Part shown: piece after piece, positions 1 through 7,242 of the stretch
Position numbering within the stretch: the first letter of the stretch is position 1
Layout: the number at the start of each line of letters is the position of its first letter
Source of the DNA: Candidatus Bipolaricaulota bacterium
GTDB taxonomy: Bacteria > Bipolaricaulota > Bipolaricaulia > M55B111
Direction of reading: 5' to 3'
NCBI GenBank assembly: GCA_018334915.1
Contig: JAGXLB010000004.1
Coordinates: 1 to 50,138, forward strand
DNA: 50,138 bases
Notes under the pieces: model-generated
Database searches by the model: none
Told to the model about the DNA's origin: nothing
The model's input: only the letters and a program-made list of their open reading frames with translations
Made by a program: the position numbers and the translations under genes

Positions 1-153
1 AGAGAGGACGAGATTTCTCACATGTTCGAAGTATACAAGGAACTCGAGAAGGGAGAAAAAGTAGTAGAAACCCTGGGATGGTACGGTAAAGAGGAAGCGA
101 AGAGGTCTATTATGGAAGCTCAGGAAACCTACAGAGAGAAATTCCTTGAGTAA
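1..153 (+). CDS. ppa: Inorganic pyrophosphatase, C-terminal 50 residues (cut by window start)
   Basis: Frame 1 is open from the first base to TAA at 151-153. The tail reads ISHMFEVYKELEKGEK followed by LGWYGKEEA, which matches the C-terminal helix region of soluble family I pyrophosphatases (E. coli has [22 protein letters not shown] at the same place). The enzyme hydrolyses pyrophosphate to phosphate in the cytoplasm and pulls biosynthetic reactions forward. The catalytic aspartates lie upstream, outside the window, so only the family assignment can be made. A long perfect hairpin follows the stop. Confidence 0.8.
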   Translation, partial: REDEISHMFEVYKELEKGEKVVETLGWYGKEEAKRSIMEAQETYREKFLE

Positions 154-161
154 GTTGAAAT

Positions 162-205
162 TCCAGGAAAAGCACCCACCCTGAGAGATGAGTACTTTTC
201 CTGGA
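162..205. terminator. Hairpin between convergent ppa and SurA-like gene
   Basis: An 11-bp perfect inverted repeat (TCCAGGAAAAG at 162-172 and CTTTTCCTGGA at 195-205) with a 22-base loop lies between two convergent genes. There is no clear U-tract on either side, so it may be a bidirectional terminator or an mRNA 3' end stabiliser. Confidence 0.5.
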
Positions 206-240
206 TCTAGTTATAGGCTTTTAGAATGAGTGTCTGTAAG

Positions 241-1200
241 TTATAGGTTTTCCAGTTTTTTCTCTATCCTGGCTTCCTCTTTGGCCGTTTGCAGCCATTC
301 GTTCCAGGCTTTATTGGTTTTCTGATTTTTTAGCGTTCCTTCGATTTGGTCTTTAACTTCCTCAAATGGCTTAACGTTACCTTCTTCGTCGGTGTAGTTC
401 CCTTTATTTTCCTCGTAAAAGGAAGTCATTTCGTCCTCGGTGACTTCTACTTTTCCGGTTACTTCTTGCTTCAGTTTCTGCTGTCTCAGGTTTTCTCTTA
501 TTCTTGTCTTCAAGTCATCCAGGGACATATTCTGGTTCTTTTCGAGGTAGTCTTTCAGGCTTTTTTCGTCCTCGAACTGGTCGTTGTTTTCGATAATGTT
601 TTCAACTTGTTTCTGTACTTCCTCTTTGCTTACCTCTATTCCCAAATTGTCCGTTTTCTGGTTCTGGATTTCGGTTTCAATTAGCCTTTCCAGGACGAAT
701 AGCCGATAGCCCGTCATGAGAGCCGATTTATCCGTAGTCTCTACGACAACTTTTAGTTGATTACCATCAAGCGTCACGTTCTTCCCGTGTTCCAGTTCGT
801 ATTGTGTTACAAATTCATCACCAACCTTTAACCCCAGCATCATTAAGCCGGTCTGGGATAACTCATCTTTAATTTGAGCAATTAAGGCGTCGGGGCTCGA
901 GAAATCCCCGGAGTTAAGTGTCAGGTCATTTAAGTCAAGTTCGAGATTGTTGATTTTTTGACTTGACATCATGAATTGAGCAAAAGACCTAAACTGACGG
1001 CTGAGGGTCATCATTATTTGATATGTTTGGGAGCTTTGAGATAGTTCCTGCTGGGTTACCTCAGCCCCATTTACTGTGGCTACAACGGTCGGCTGATTTT
1101 GCTGTCCTGACCCTGCGTCCTGAGCTAATAAGCCAATAGATGGAGTAATCAGTAATAGAACAAGAGAAAAAATTACAAAATATCGCTTCGAAAAATTCAC
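241..1200 (-). CDS. Exported SurA-like chaperone lacking a parvulin domain
   Basis: The 319-residue product has an N-terminal signal segment (KRYFVIFSLVLLLITPS, cleavage probably near GLLAQ), then ATVNGAEVTQQEL, the typical opening of the SurA/PrsA N-terminal chaperone domain. The C-terminal helix (KPFEEVKDQIEGTL to EWLQTAKEEARIE) is the segment that closes that domain in SurA and in the trigger-factor-like fold. No parvulin peptidyl-prolyl isomerase domain is visible between or after them. It probably acts as a holdase for exported proteins. I place the start at the GTG ending at 1200 because GAGGTGA lies 4-9 bases upstream of it. An earlier in-frame GTG at 1207-1209 overlaps that ribosome site. 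No lipobox cysteine was seen. Confidence 0.7.
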   Translation of the reverse strand: MNFSKRYFVIFSLVLLLITPSIGLLAQDAGSGQQNQPTVVATVNGAEVTQQELSQSSQTYQIMMTLSRQFRSFAQFMMSSQKINNLELDLNDLTLNSGDFSSPDALIAQIKDELSQTGLMMLGLKVGDEFVTQYELEHGKNVTLDGNQLKVVVETTDKSALMTGYRLFVLERLIETEIQNQKTDNLGIEVSKEEVQKQVENIIENNDQFEDEKSLKDYLEKNQNMSLDDLKTRIRENLRQQKLKQEVTGKVEVTEDEMTSFYEENKGNYTDEEGNVKPFEEVKDQIEGTLKNQKTNKAWNEWLQTAKEEARIEKKLENL

Positions 1201-1334
1201 CAAAATCACCTCAAATAATTGTTGGATAAATTTCGTACCAGTGCAACTAAACTATCTTTTTCTGTTTACGAAATTTGCATCCTGATTAAAGTTTAAGGAT
1301 CAATATTAAAAAAACGTGAAGAAACGGTCATTAG

Positions 1335-2489
1335 TTAACTTTCCTGAATAAAAGGTTGAGAAATCGAGTAGTTTCTTATCTTTTTTGCCTCCGGGTAACC
1401 TTTAAGCTTTTTCCCGTTTTCGATAACTTTTTTCATAATCGGTTCTGCCTTTCCTTCGCACCTGGGGCATTTTAGCTCGGTCTCTCCAAACTTCCTTACC
1501 AGCCTGCTGTCGCAATTGTTGCAGATGTATAGTTGTTTTGCGCCGGATTTTTTACCTCGCTTTGAAGCAGGTTCACCTTCAATTTCTACTATATCCAGAG
1601 AGAAATCAACTACCGGAGCATTTGAGATAGCTGTACCGACTCCGTAAGCATCCGCGACCTCGTTGAGTTCGGGGATACTCTCCTCATCTAGCCCGCCCGA
1701 AATGAAGATGTCTACGTTGGTGAATCCATGGAGGTCCAGTTCCCACCTTACTTCTTTGGCTATTTCCAGCATACTCCCCCGGCGGGAGGAAGGAGTATCC
1801 AGTCTGACCGCGTTTAAACCTTCGATTAGATCGGCATTTTCCAGAGCTTCGAACTTTTCATCACCAAATGTATCCACCAGCGCAACTGTATTTACTTCCG
1901 CCCCAAATATTTCTTCGAACATTCCAGTGGCTGTTGTGGAATCCTCAAGTATTAGGATAAGTGCGTGAGGGATAGTACCAACCGGTTCCAGGCCTAGCTG
2001 GCGAGCTGTCTCTGACACTGCGACTCCATCACACCCACCTATATATGCACTGCGGCCTATCATTGGAGCTATAGCCGGATGCATTCGCCGAGAACCAAAA
2101 TGAAATACTGGATTATCCTTCGCTGCTTCAGATACGACCCTCGCCTTCGTAGAAACCCCGCTTGCCTGACATAGGAGACCGAGCAGGGGAGTTTCCAGAG
2201 GAGAGAAGTCCCGGTATGGGCCCTCGATCATCATTACGGGTTCGTAAGGCAAAAAGGAACTTCCTTCCGGAATTGACCAGACGGATGTAGTTGTCCCTTC
2301 CAGTAGCTGAATAACCTCGTCGAGTCCGGTAAGTATCCCCGGTCCTTCTCCCGGTACGTGCTTTGTCCTTACTTCTATCCTTACTTTCTTTTCAATGTCG
2401 TTCTCTTCCAGAATCTTTTGAGTTCTTTCGAAATATACGTCGGTGATTTCCCCGTTCTTTATCTTGTCCGCGGGCGCAATGTTAAAAAT
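1335..2489 (-). CDS. pncB: Nicotinate phosphoribosyltransferase, apparent ATT start
   Basis: This enzyme joins nicotinate and PRPP to make nicotinate mononucleotide for NAD salvage. The family is clear from FGSRRMHPAIAPMIGRSAYIGG, SGGLDEE, RLDTPSSRRG and GVGTAISNAPVVDF, and the C-terminus carries a zinc ribbon (CNNCDS and CPRCEG), as in the Thermoplasma enzyme. The frame is open well upstream of the first TTG: an N-terminus reading FNIAPADKIKNGEITDVYFERT continues without a gap and aligns with the start of homologues (M-N-V-F-N-T-A in Thermoplasma, from memory). No ATG, GTG or TTG exists between the upstream stop (2505-2507) and this segment. Two ATT codons (2490-2492 and 2487-2489) follow AGGAGG at 2495-2500. 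The second has a 5-base spacing and is preferred. The length is then about 384 residues. Confidence 0.85.
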   Translation of the reverse strand: MFNIAPADKIKNGEITDVYFERTQKILEENDIEKKVRIEVRTKHVPGEGPGILTGLDEVIQLLEGTTTSVWSIPEGSSFLPYEPVMMIEGPYRDFSPLETPLLGLLCQASGVSTKARVVSEAAKDNPVFHFGSRRMHPAIAPMIGRSAYIGGCDGVAVSETARQLGLEPVGTIPHALILILEDSTTATGMFEEIFGAEVNTVALVDTFGDEKFEALENADLIEGLNAVRLDTPSSRRGSMLEIAKEVRWELDLHGFTNVDIFISGGLDEESIPELNEVADAYGVGTAISNAPVVDFSLDIVEIEGEPASKRGKKSGAKQLYICNNCDSRLVRKFGETELKCPRCEGKAEPIMKKVIENGKKLKGYPEAKKIRNYSISQPFIQES

Positions 2490-2506
2490 AATGACCTCCT
2501 TTAATT

Positions 2507-2512
2507 ATTATA
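2507..2512 (-). promoter_or_regulatory. -10 box of the nicotinate phosphoribosyltransferase promoter
   Basis: A perfect TATAAT on the minus strand lies about 7 bases before the AGGAGG of the gene, so the mRNA leader would be only about 10 bases. No good -35 hexamer is present 16-18 bases upstream. The palindromic GAGATCGGTCTC (2523-2534) sits near that position instead, which hints at an operator. Confidence 0.45.
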
Positions 2513-2547
2513 GCCTTTTTACGAGATCGGTCTCATAGAGTAAGTAT

Positions 2548-2724
2548 TTACTCCCAACTTCGGTCCTCTTCATCAGTCCCTCTCAACGGCTCCTCACCCA
2601 CCAGCCCGAGGTATTTATCCAGAGAACGCCTCACCAATTCCGATATAGGAAGTCCAGTTTCTCGGGATAATTGCTGTAATTCTCTGTGCTGTTTTTCAGT
2701 GATCGTCCAGTTAACTCTACGCAT
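2548..2724 (-). CDS. Small ribbon-helix-helix DNA-binding protein
   Basis: This is a 58-residue ORF with ATG at 2722-2724. It begins MRRVNWTITEKQHREL and continues LSRETGLPISELVRRSLDKY, the strand-helix-helix pattern of CopG/Arc-type proteins: a short N-terminal beta strand with alternating polar residues, then two helices with a G-[LI]-[PS]-x-S/T-E turn. The tail is acidic. It would bind DNA as a dimer. No toxin ORF lies beside it. It sits directly upstream of the nicotinate phosphoribosyltransferase gene on the same strand, 55 bases away, so it could regulate that gene or itself. It was found by translating the gap and not from length. Confidence 0.6.
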   Translation of the reverse strand: MRRVNWTITEKQHRELQQLSRETGLPISELVRRSLDKYLGLVGEEPLRGTDEEDRSWE

Positions 2725-2732
2725 ATACCTTG

Positions 2733-2761
2733 ATTATAATCCATGATTTAATAGGTTCCAA
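2733..2761 (-). promoter_or_regulatory. Promoter of the ribbon-helix-helix gene
   Basis: On the minus strand a -35-like TTGGAA (2756-2761) and a perfect TATAAT (2733-2738) are separated by 17 bases. The expected start of transcription is about 2726, almost on the ATG (2724), so the mRNA would be leaderless or nearly so. A weak AAGG before the ATG is the only ribosome-site candidate. Confidence 0.45.
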
Positions 2762-2831
2762 CGGCGAAACAAAGTTAGACAGATTGAGTGTTATGTACTA
2801 GAATTAGCTAGGTTCGTTCTAATACTCTATC

Positions 2832-3503
2832 ATGAAAAGAATACTAGCTTATATCAAGAATACTTTCATAAATGGGTTGCTCGTCATTCTTCCCGTGGGG
2901 TTTACTTTCTATATCCTATGGCTTATATACCGGATGTTCCGGAGGTTTACGGGAGAAGGTTCGGAGTTCGGTAGCCTGATTGGCAACTTTTTGCGGGTGA
3001 CTCTAGGTAGGGAATGGCTTCCGGGAATCGGAGCGATATTTACGCTGCTGCTGGTTTTTCTGGTAGGTTTAGTAACTCGAATTTACGTTGGGAGAAAGGT
3101 TTATTCTCTCCTGGATAGGGTAATGGGTTCTACGCCGGTGGTAAACAAGATGTACGTTACTGTTAAACAGATAATCAACGCGATATTGAGTAGTGAGTCC
3201 ACAACCTTTAGAGATGTAGTCATGTTTGAATACCCGAGGAGAGGAACTTACGTAGTGGGCTTTGTGACAAACGAAGACCTGGGAGAGGTTGAAGAAATAA
3301 TTGGTGAGGAATCGGTTGCGGCCTTTATATTTACAACACCCAATCCCTTGAGCGGCATGACCGTGTTCTTACCGAAAAACGATCTGACTTACCTTGATCT
3401 GACTGTGGAAGAGGGATTGAGGTTGGTATTATCGATGGGGATTGTAATACCTTCTAAGTTTCTGGACAATAATGTTGGACCAAAAATCTTGAAAGGGGAT
3501 TAG
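2832..3503 (+). CDS. DUF502 family membrane protein
   Basis: The 223-residue protein starts MKRILAYIKNTFINGLLVILP, the characteristic opening of DUF502 proteins, with two transmembrane segments (about residues 11-33 and 66-84). A soluble C-terminal part contains STPVVNKMYVTVKQI and FIFTTPNPLSGMTVFLP, both typical of the family. The molecular function of DUF502 is not established. It ends one base before accD on the same strand, so the three genes form an operon. The partner of accD/accA here may be positional only. Confidence 0.75.
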   Translation: MKRILAYIKNTFINGLLVILPVGFTFYILWLIYRMFRRFTGEGSEFGSLIGNFLRVTLGREWLPGIGAIFTLLLVFLVGLVTRIYVGRKVYSLLDRVMGSTPVVNKMYVTVKQIINAILSSESTTFRDVVMFEYPRRGTYVVGFVTNEDLGEVEEIIGEESVAAFIFTTPNPLSGMTVFLPKNDLTYLDLTVEEGLRLVLSMGIVIPSKFLDNNVGPKILKGD

Positions 3504-3504
3504 T

Positions 3505-4344
3505 ATGCCGCTATTTCGCGACGAAGAATATCTCAGAGTAGATTTTGAAGAGGAGAAAGAAAAGGACGAGTCTCTCTGGGTGAAGTGTAAATCGTGCGGA
3601 AAACTTATTTTCAAAAAGAAACTAAAAGAGAATAATCACGTTTGTCCCAACTGTAACGCCTACTTCTTTTTGACTGCAAAAGAGAGGATCAAGACCCTGG
3701 TTGATGAAGAGTCGTTTTCGGATAAGACAAAGAGAATTGAATCGGATGATCCTCTGAATTTCGCCGATACCCAGCCCTACGAAGACAAGATCGAGGAGAG
3801 CCAAACTGAGACGGGAATGTTCGACGCTATAATAGTGGGAACCGGAGAGATCGAAAGTAATTCTCTGGTATTAGCAGTAATGGATTTCAGGTTTATCGGC
3901 GGTTCTATGGGCTCGGTCGTGGGAGAACAGATTGTCAGTGGTATAGAAAGGTCTGTTGATGAAGATCTGCCATTCGTGCTGGTAAGTTCGTCCGGTGGAG
4001 CCCGAATGCAGGAAGGTATTTTGTCACTGTTCCAGATGGTCAAGACAACTTCCGCAAGGGATCTATTGTCGGAGGCAAGTTTACCTTTTATCTCCGTTAT
4101 GACCTATCCAACAACGGCGGGCGTGGAAGCCAGTATAGCCAGCCTTGGAGACGTGACGATAGCCGAACAGGGGGCTTTGATTGGCTTCGCCGGCCGAAGG
4201 GTGATCGAGGAGACAATTGGTGAGGATTTACCTCAGGATTTCCAATCGAGCAAATTTGCTCTGGAACACGGTATAGTTGATTCAGTTGTAGAGAGGAATT
4301 CAATGAGAAACGAACTGGCAAAAATTCTGGGATTTTTTAACTGA
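3505..4344 (+). CDS. accD: Acetyl-CoA carboxylase carboxyltransferase beta subunit
   Basis: AccD with AccA transfers carboxyl from carboxybiotin to acetyl-CoA, giving malonyl-CoA for fatty acid synthesis. The 279-residue protein has the N-terminal zinc ribbon (Cys28, Cys31, Cys47, Cys50) and the crotonase-like carboxyltransferase core with SSSGGARMQEG and MTYPTTAGVEASIASLGD. The length is usual for the family. The ATG follows the DUF502 stop by one base and lies after GAAAGGGGATT. The stop is separated from the accA ATG by a single base, which suggests translational coupling and equal subunit supply. accB and accC are not in the window. Confidence 0.93.
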   Translation: MPLFRDEEYLRVDFEEEKEKDESLWVKCKSCGKLIFKKKLKENNHVCPNCNAYFFLTAKERIKTLVDEESFSDKTKRIESDDPLNFADTQPYEDKIEESQTETGMFDAIIVGTGEIESNSLVLAVMDFRFIGGSMGSVVGEQIVSGIERSVDEDLPFVLVSSSGGARMQEGILSLFQMVKTTSARDLLSEASLPFISVMTYPTTAGVEASIASLGDVTIAEQGALIGFAGRRVIEETIGEDLPQDFQSSKFALEHGIVDSVVERNSMRNELAKILGFFN

Positions 4345-4345
4345 A

Positions 4346-5308
4346 ATGAGTGACGAAAAAACGTTAAAAGAATTAGAAAAACAGATCGAACGGCTAGAAG
4401 CACTGAACTCCAAGAACGGGCTAGACTTAAATCAGGAGATAGATAACCTTACCGAAAAACTTGCTCAGCGGAAGGAAGCAACCAAAGAAGGTCTGGACGA
4501 TTGGGACCGAGTGAAACTTGCCCGGCATCCTGACAGGCCGGATTCTAAAGATTACATAAACTTTCTTACCGACGATTTTTACCCTCTTAGTGGGGACAGG
4601 TTGATCGGAGACGATAGTGCCCTGGAAGGCGGCCTTGCCAGATACGAAGGAGAAACAATAGTTGTTATCTCTCAAAATAAAGGAGGGGACGCCGAACAGT
4701 CCCAGGAAACGAATTTTGGTATGCTTCGATCCGAAGGTTACAGGAAGGCGCGCCGGTTAATGAATCTGGGAGAGAAGTTCGGTTTTCCTGTACTGACTCT
4801 TATAGATACTCCGGGGGCCTATCCCGGAAAAGAAGCGGAGGAGCTAAATATCGGCGGAATGATAGCCCGAAGCATATCCACAATGGTCTCGCTTGAGGTT
4901 CCCACGGTTGCCGTTGTTATCGGAGAGGGAGGTAGCGGAGGCGCTATCGCGATTGGGGCCGCGGATCGAGTAATTATGCTGGAGAATTCTATCTATTCCG
5001 TTATTTCTCCTGAAGGATGTGCGGCCATCCTCTGGAACGACCGGGAGCGAGCGGACGAAGCTGCTCGAGCACTTAAACTTACTGCCAAGCACGCCAAAGA
5101 ATTAGGAGTTATTGACGAAGTGATCCCCGAAGAGGACGGGGCTCACGAGGATTTCGAAACTGTTGCCGCCAACCTCAAAAATTCAGTTTCAGATCATCTG
5201 AAGAATCTAAAGGATTACGACCCGGAGACTTTACTCGCGAAGAGGCGAGAGAAGTACCGGTCGATTGGAAGTTTTCGTAAGGTCGTTCAAAAGAAAAAGA
5301 AGAAATAA
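4346..5308 (+). CDS. accA: Acetyl-CoA carboxylase carboxyltransferase alpha subunit
   Basis: The 320-residue protein has the AccA coiled N-terminus (ELEKQIERLEAL), then VKLARHPDRPDSKDYI, LIDTPGAYPGKEAEE and GEGGSGGAIAIGAADRVIMLE, the conserved carboxyltransferase alpha motifs that bind carboxybiotin and build the oxyanion holes. It forms the alpha2beta2 carboxyltransferase with AccD. The C-terminus ends in a lysine run. The gene begins one base after accD. It is convergent with punA, with about 50 bases between the stops and no clear terminator hairpin. Confidence 0.93.
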   Translation: MSDEKTLKELEKQIERLEALNSKNGLDLNQEIDNLTEKLAQRKEATKEGLDDWDRVKLARHPDRPDSKDYINFLTDDFYPLSGDRLIGDDSALEGGLARYEGETIVVISQNKGGDAEQSQETNFGMLRSEGYRKARRLMNLGEKFGFPVLTLIDTPGAYPGKEAEELNIGGMIARSISTMVSLEVPTVAVVIGEGGSGGAIAIGAADRVIMLENSIYSVISPEGCAAILWNDRERADEAARALKLTAKHAKELGVIDEVIPEEDGAHEDFETVAANLKNSVSDHLKNLKDYDPETLLAKRREKYRSIGSFRKVVQKKKKK

Positions 5309-5358
5309 CTTCTGTTTATCCAGCTCGCTAATAAAAAGTCTTTAAAGGTCTTGGATCG

Positions 5359-6177
5359 TTAAATCTTTTTGACTATCTCGCCAATAAGGTTCCCCAGTTT
5401 CTGATTTGTCTTCTCCGTGACCTCAAGCACCTCTTCGTGCGTCAACTTATCCTGCATACCTGCTGCCTTGTTCGTTACGCAGGATATAGCAAGAACTTCC
5501 ATGTTCGAATGATTTGCCGTGATAACTTCGGGAACCGTTGACATTCCGACCAGATCGGCACCAAGCGTTCTCAGCGCATTAATTTCTGCCGGCGTCTCAT
5601 AACTTGGCCCAGAGGTCATTGCGTAGACTCCCTGCTGGAGATTTATATCCAGGTTATCTGCAGCTTTGGTAGCAATTTCTTGTAATTTTTCGTCGTAGGC
5701 ATGAGACAAATCAGGAAACCTAGGGCCGAATACCTCACTATTGGGGCCCCGAAGAGGATTATCACCGGAGAAATTGATATGATCATTAATCACACATAGA
5801 TCTCCCGGAGTGAAGGCCTCATTTATCCCCCCGGCAGCGTTCGTCATAATTAACTTTTCTATCCCAAAGTACTTCTGGACCCTGACCGGGTAGATTACGT
5901 CGTCCCAAGGTAATCCTTCGTACCAGTGAATTCTTCCCTGTTGAATCAATACTTCTTTGTCATGGAGGGTACCGCATAGGTATTTACCCTCATGACCTTC
6001 CACGGTCGGTTCCGGGAAATGAGGAATCTCGTCCCAGCTAACTTCTTCTACTTCGTTCAGCAACGGTGTTAAGCTCTCGGATAGTCCCGAGCCAAGCACC
6101 ATGCCGATTCCTGGGTTATCCGATAGTCTATCGGATAATAGATTGATCGACTCTTTTATTTTCTCAATCTTGTTCAA
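5359..6177 (-). CDS. punA: Purine nucleoside phosphorylase (trimeric type)
   Basis: This enzyme splits inosine or guanosine with phosphate to the free base and ribose-1-phosphate for purine salvage. The 272-residue protein shows the trimeric PNP motifs: LGSGLSES (phosphate loop), GHEGKYLCG, GRIHWYEG, TNAAGGI, and SGPSYETPAEI with LGADLVGMSTVPEV. The start is TTG at 6175-6177, overlapping the disA stop by four bases (TTGA). GGAG lies upstream inside the disA tail, so it is read by coupling with disA as the last gene of the clpC-radA-disA-punA operon. Confidence 0.9.
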   Translation of the reverse strand: MNKIEKIKESINLLSDRLSDNPGIGMVLGSGLSESLTPLLNEVEEVSWDEIPHFPEPTVEGHEGKYLCGTLHDKEVLIQQGRIHWYEGLPWDDVIYPVRVQKYFGIEKLIMTNAAGGINEAFTPGDLCVINDHINFSGDNPLRGPNSEVFGPRFPDLSHAYDEKLQEIATKAADNLDINLQQGVYAMTSGPSYETPAEINALRTLGADLVGMSTVPEVITANHSNMEVLAISCVTNKAAGMQDKLTHEEVLEVTEKTNQKLGNLIGEIVKKI

Positions 6178-7238
6178 GTTTCTAACTCCTCCATCAGGGT
6201 AATTCTGTTTTCAAGACGTTTCAAGCCAGCTTTGATCGTGTTGGACCTGGTCTCCGCTATTCCCTTGACCTCCTGGAGATCTTCTCTGTCTGCCGACAGT
6301 ATTCCTTCCAGGTTGCCGAACTTATCTACCATTCTTTCTATAACCGTATGGGGTAACCGGGGTATCTGGTGAAGAATTCTATACCCGCGGGGAAAAAGAA
6401 AATCGTCGAGATCTTCCTCTTCGTAACCCAGTAAACCCATGATTTCTTTGGTTGAGGGAGGTGTATCTGTACATAAATCAATTATCTTCTCCCGAATTTT
6501 CTCAACGTTTTCCTCCGATTCCGTCTTTTGGAAATCCTTTATGATGAACTCGAGGTCGTTTTCGATTCCGACGATCATGTTGTCGAGCTGACGTCCGGGG
6601 AGGGCTTTTTCTTCTCCAAGTTCGATGAACATTCTCAGGATTTCTTCCTTTAAAGTGAGCATCTGGCCTATTTTTGTCAGCGGGTTGGCTACGTGAAAAG
6701 GCAGCACGTTTCCGTCCAGCTCGAGAGCGGTTAACTCCTGAAGTGCGTCATCGTAGTTCCCTCTGTATTGATCCATTATAAGTAGTGCCTGATTGACTTT
6801 ATTCATTATAGTGGAAATGTCTCTAAGGATGTAACGCTGGTCTTTGTAGTAAACTGTTACTCTGTCTCTCCTCTCGGATATTGCTACTACCGGTAATCTT
6901 AGTTGCTTGGCAGTCTGTTCTGCCGCTTTATGTCGGGTACCTGTTTCAAGGCTCTCTATCGACGGGTCAGGAGAAAGGTGGGCGTTTGAGTAGGTAATTC
7001 TCCTTAGGCCCTCGTCGACTACAATCGCCCCGTCCATCTTCGATAATTCACTCAATCTCTGGGAGGTAACCTCCGCATCCATCTGGAATCCGGTGGTTAT
7101 TATATCCTCGATATTATCCAGAGGGGAAAAGACCAGAAGTCCCCCGTGCCCTTGTTCCACAACCCTATCTATCGCGTCACGCAGGGTGGTACCAGGAGCA
7201 ATTTCTTCCAGCAATTCTTCCAGGGTTTCAAATGACAT
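6174..7238 (-). CDS. disA: DNA-integrity scanning diadenylate cyclase
   Basis: DisA makes cyclic di-AMP from two ATP and slows when it meets branched DNA. The 354-residue product has the DAC domain with D69-G70-A71 and the RH motif G-T-R102-H103-K104 (usually RHR), then a long helical spine (about 150-280), then a C-terminal helix-hairpin-helix DNA-binding domain ending in ILSADREDLQEVKGIAETR. The ATG lies four bases after the radA stop behind GAGGTAGGAAT. The radA-disA pairing is the classical arrangement of Firmicutes and other lineages and links c-di-AMP to DNA repair. Confidence 0.93.
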   Translation of the reverse strand: MSFETLEELLEEIAPGTTLRDAIDRVVEQGHGGLLVFSPLDNIEDIITTGFQMDAEVTSQRLSELSKMDGAIVVDEGLRRITYSNAHLSPDPSIESLETGTRHKAAEQTAKQLRLPVVAISERRDRVTVYYKDQRYILRDISTIMNKVNQALLIMDQYRGNYDDALQELTALELDGNVLPFHVANPLTKIGQMLTLKEEILRMFIELGEEKALPGRQLDNMIVGIENDLEFIIKDFQKTESEENVEKIREKIIDLCTDTPPSTKEIMGLLGYEEEDLDDFLFPRGYRILHQIPRLPHTVIERMVDKFGNLEGILSADREDLQEVKGIAETRSNTIKAGLKRLENRITLMEELET

Positions 7239-7242
7239 ATTC

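Noticed and set aside
1663-1968. Plus-strand ORF inside nicotinate phosphoribosyltransferase
   Set aside because: It lies wholly antisense to a recognised gene, has Ser-rich shadow composition and no ribosome site.
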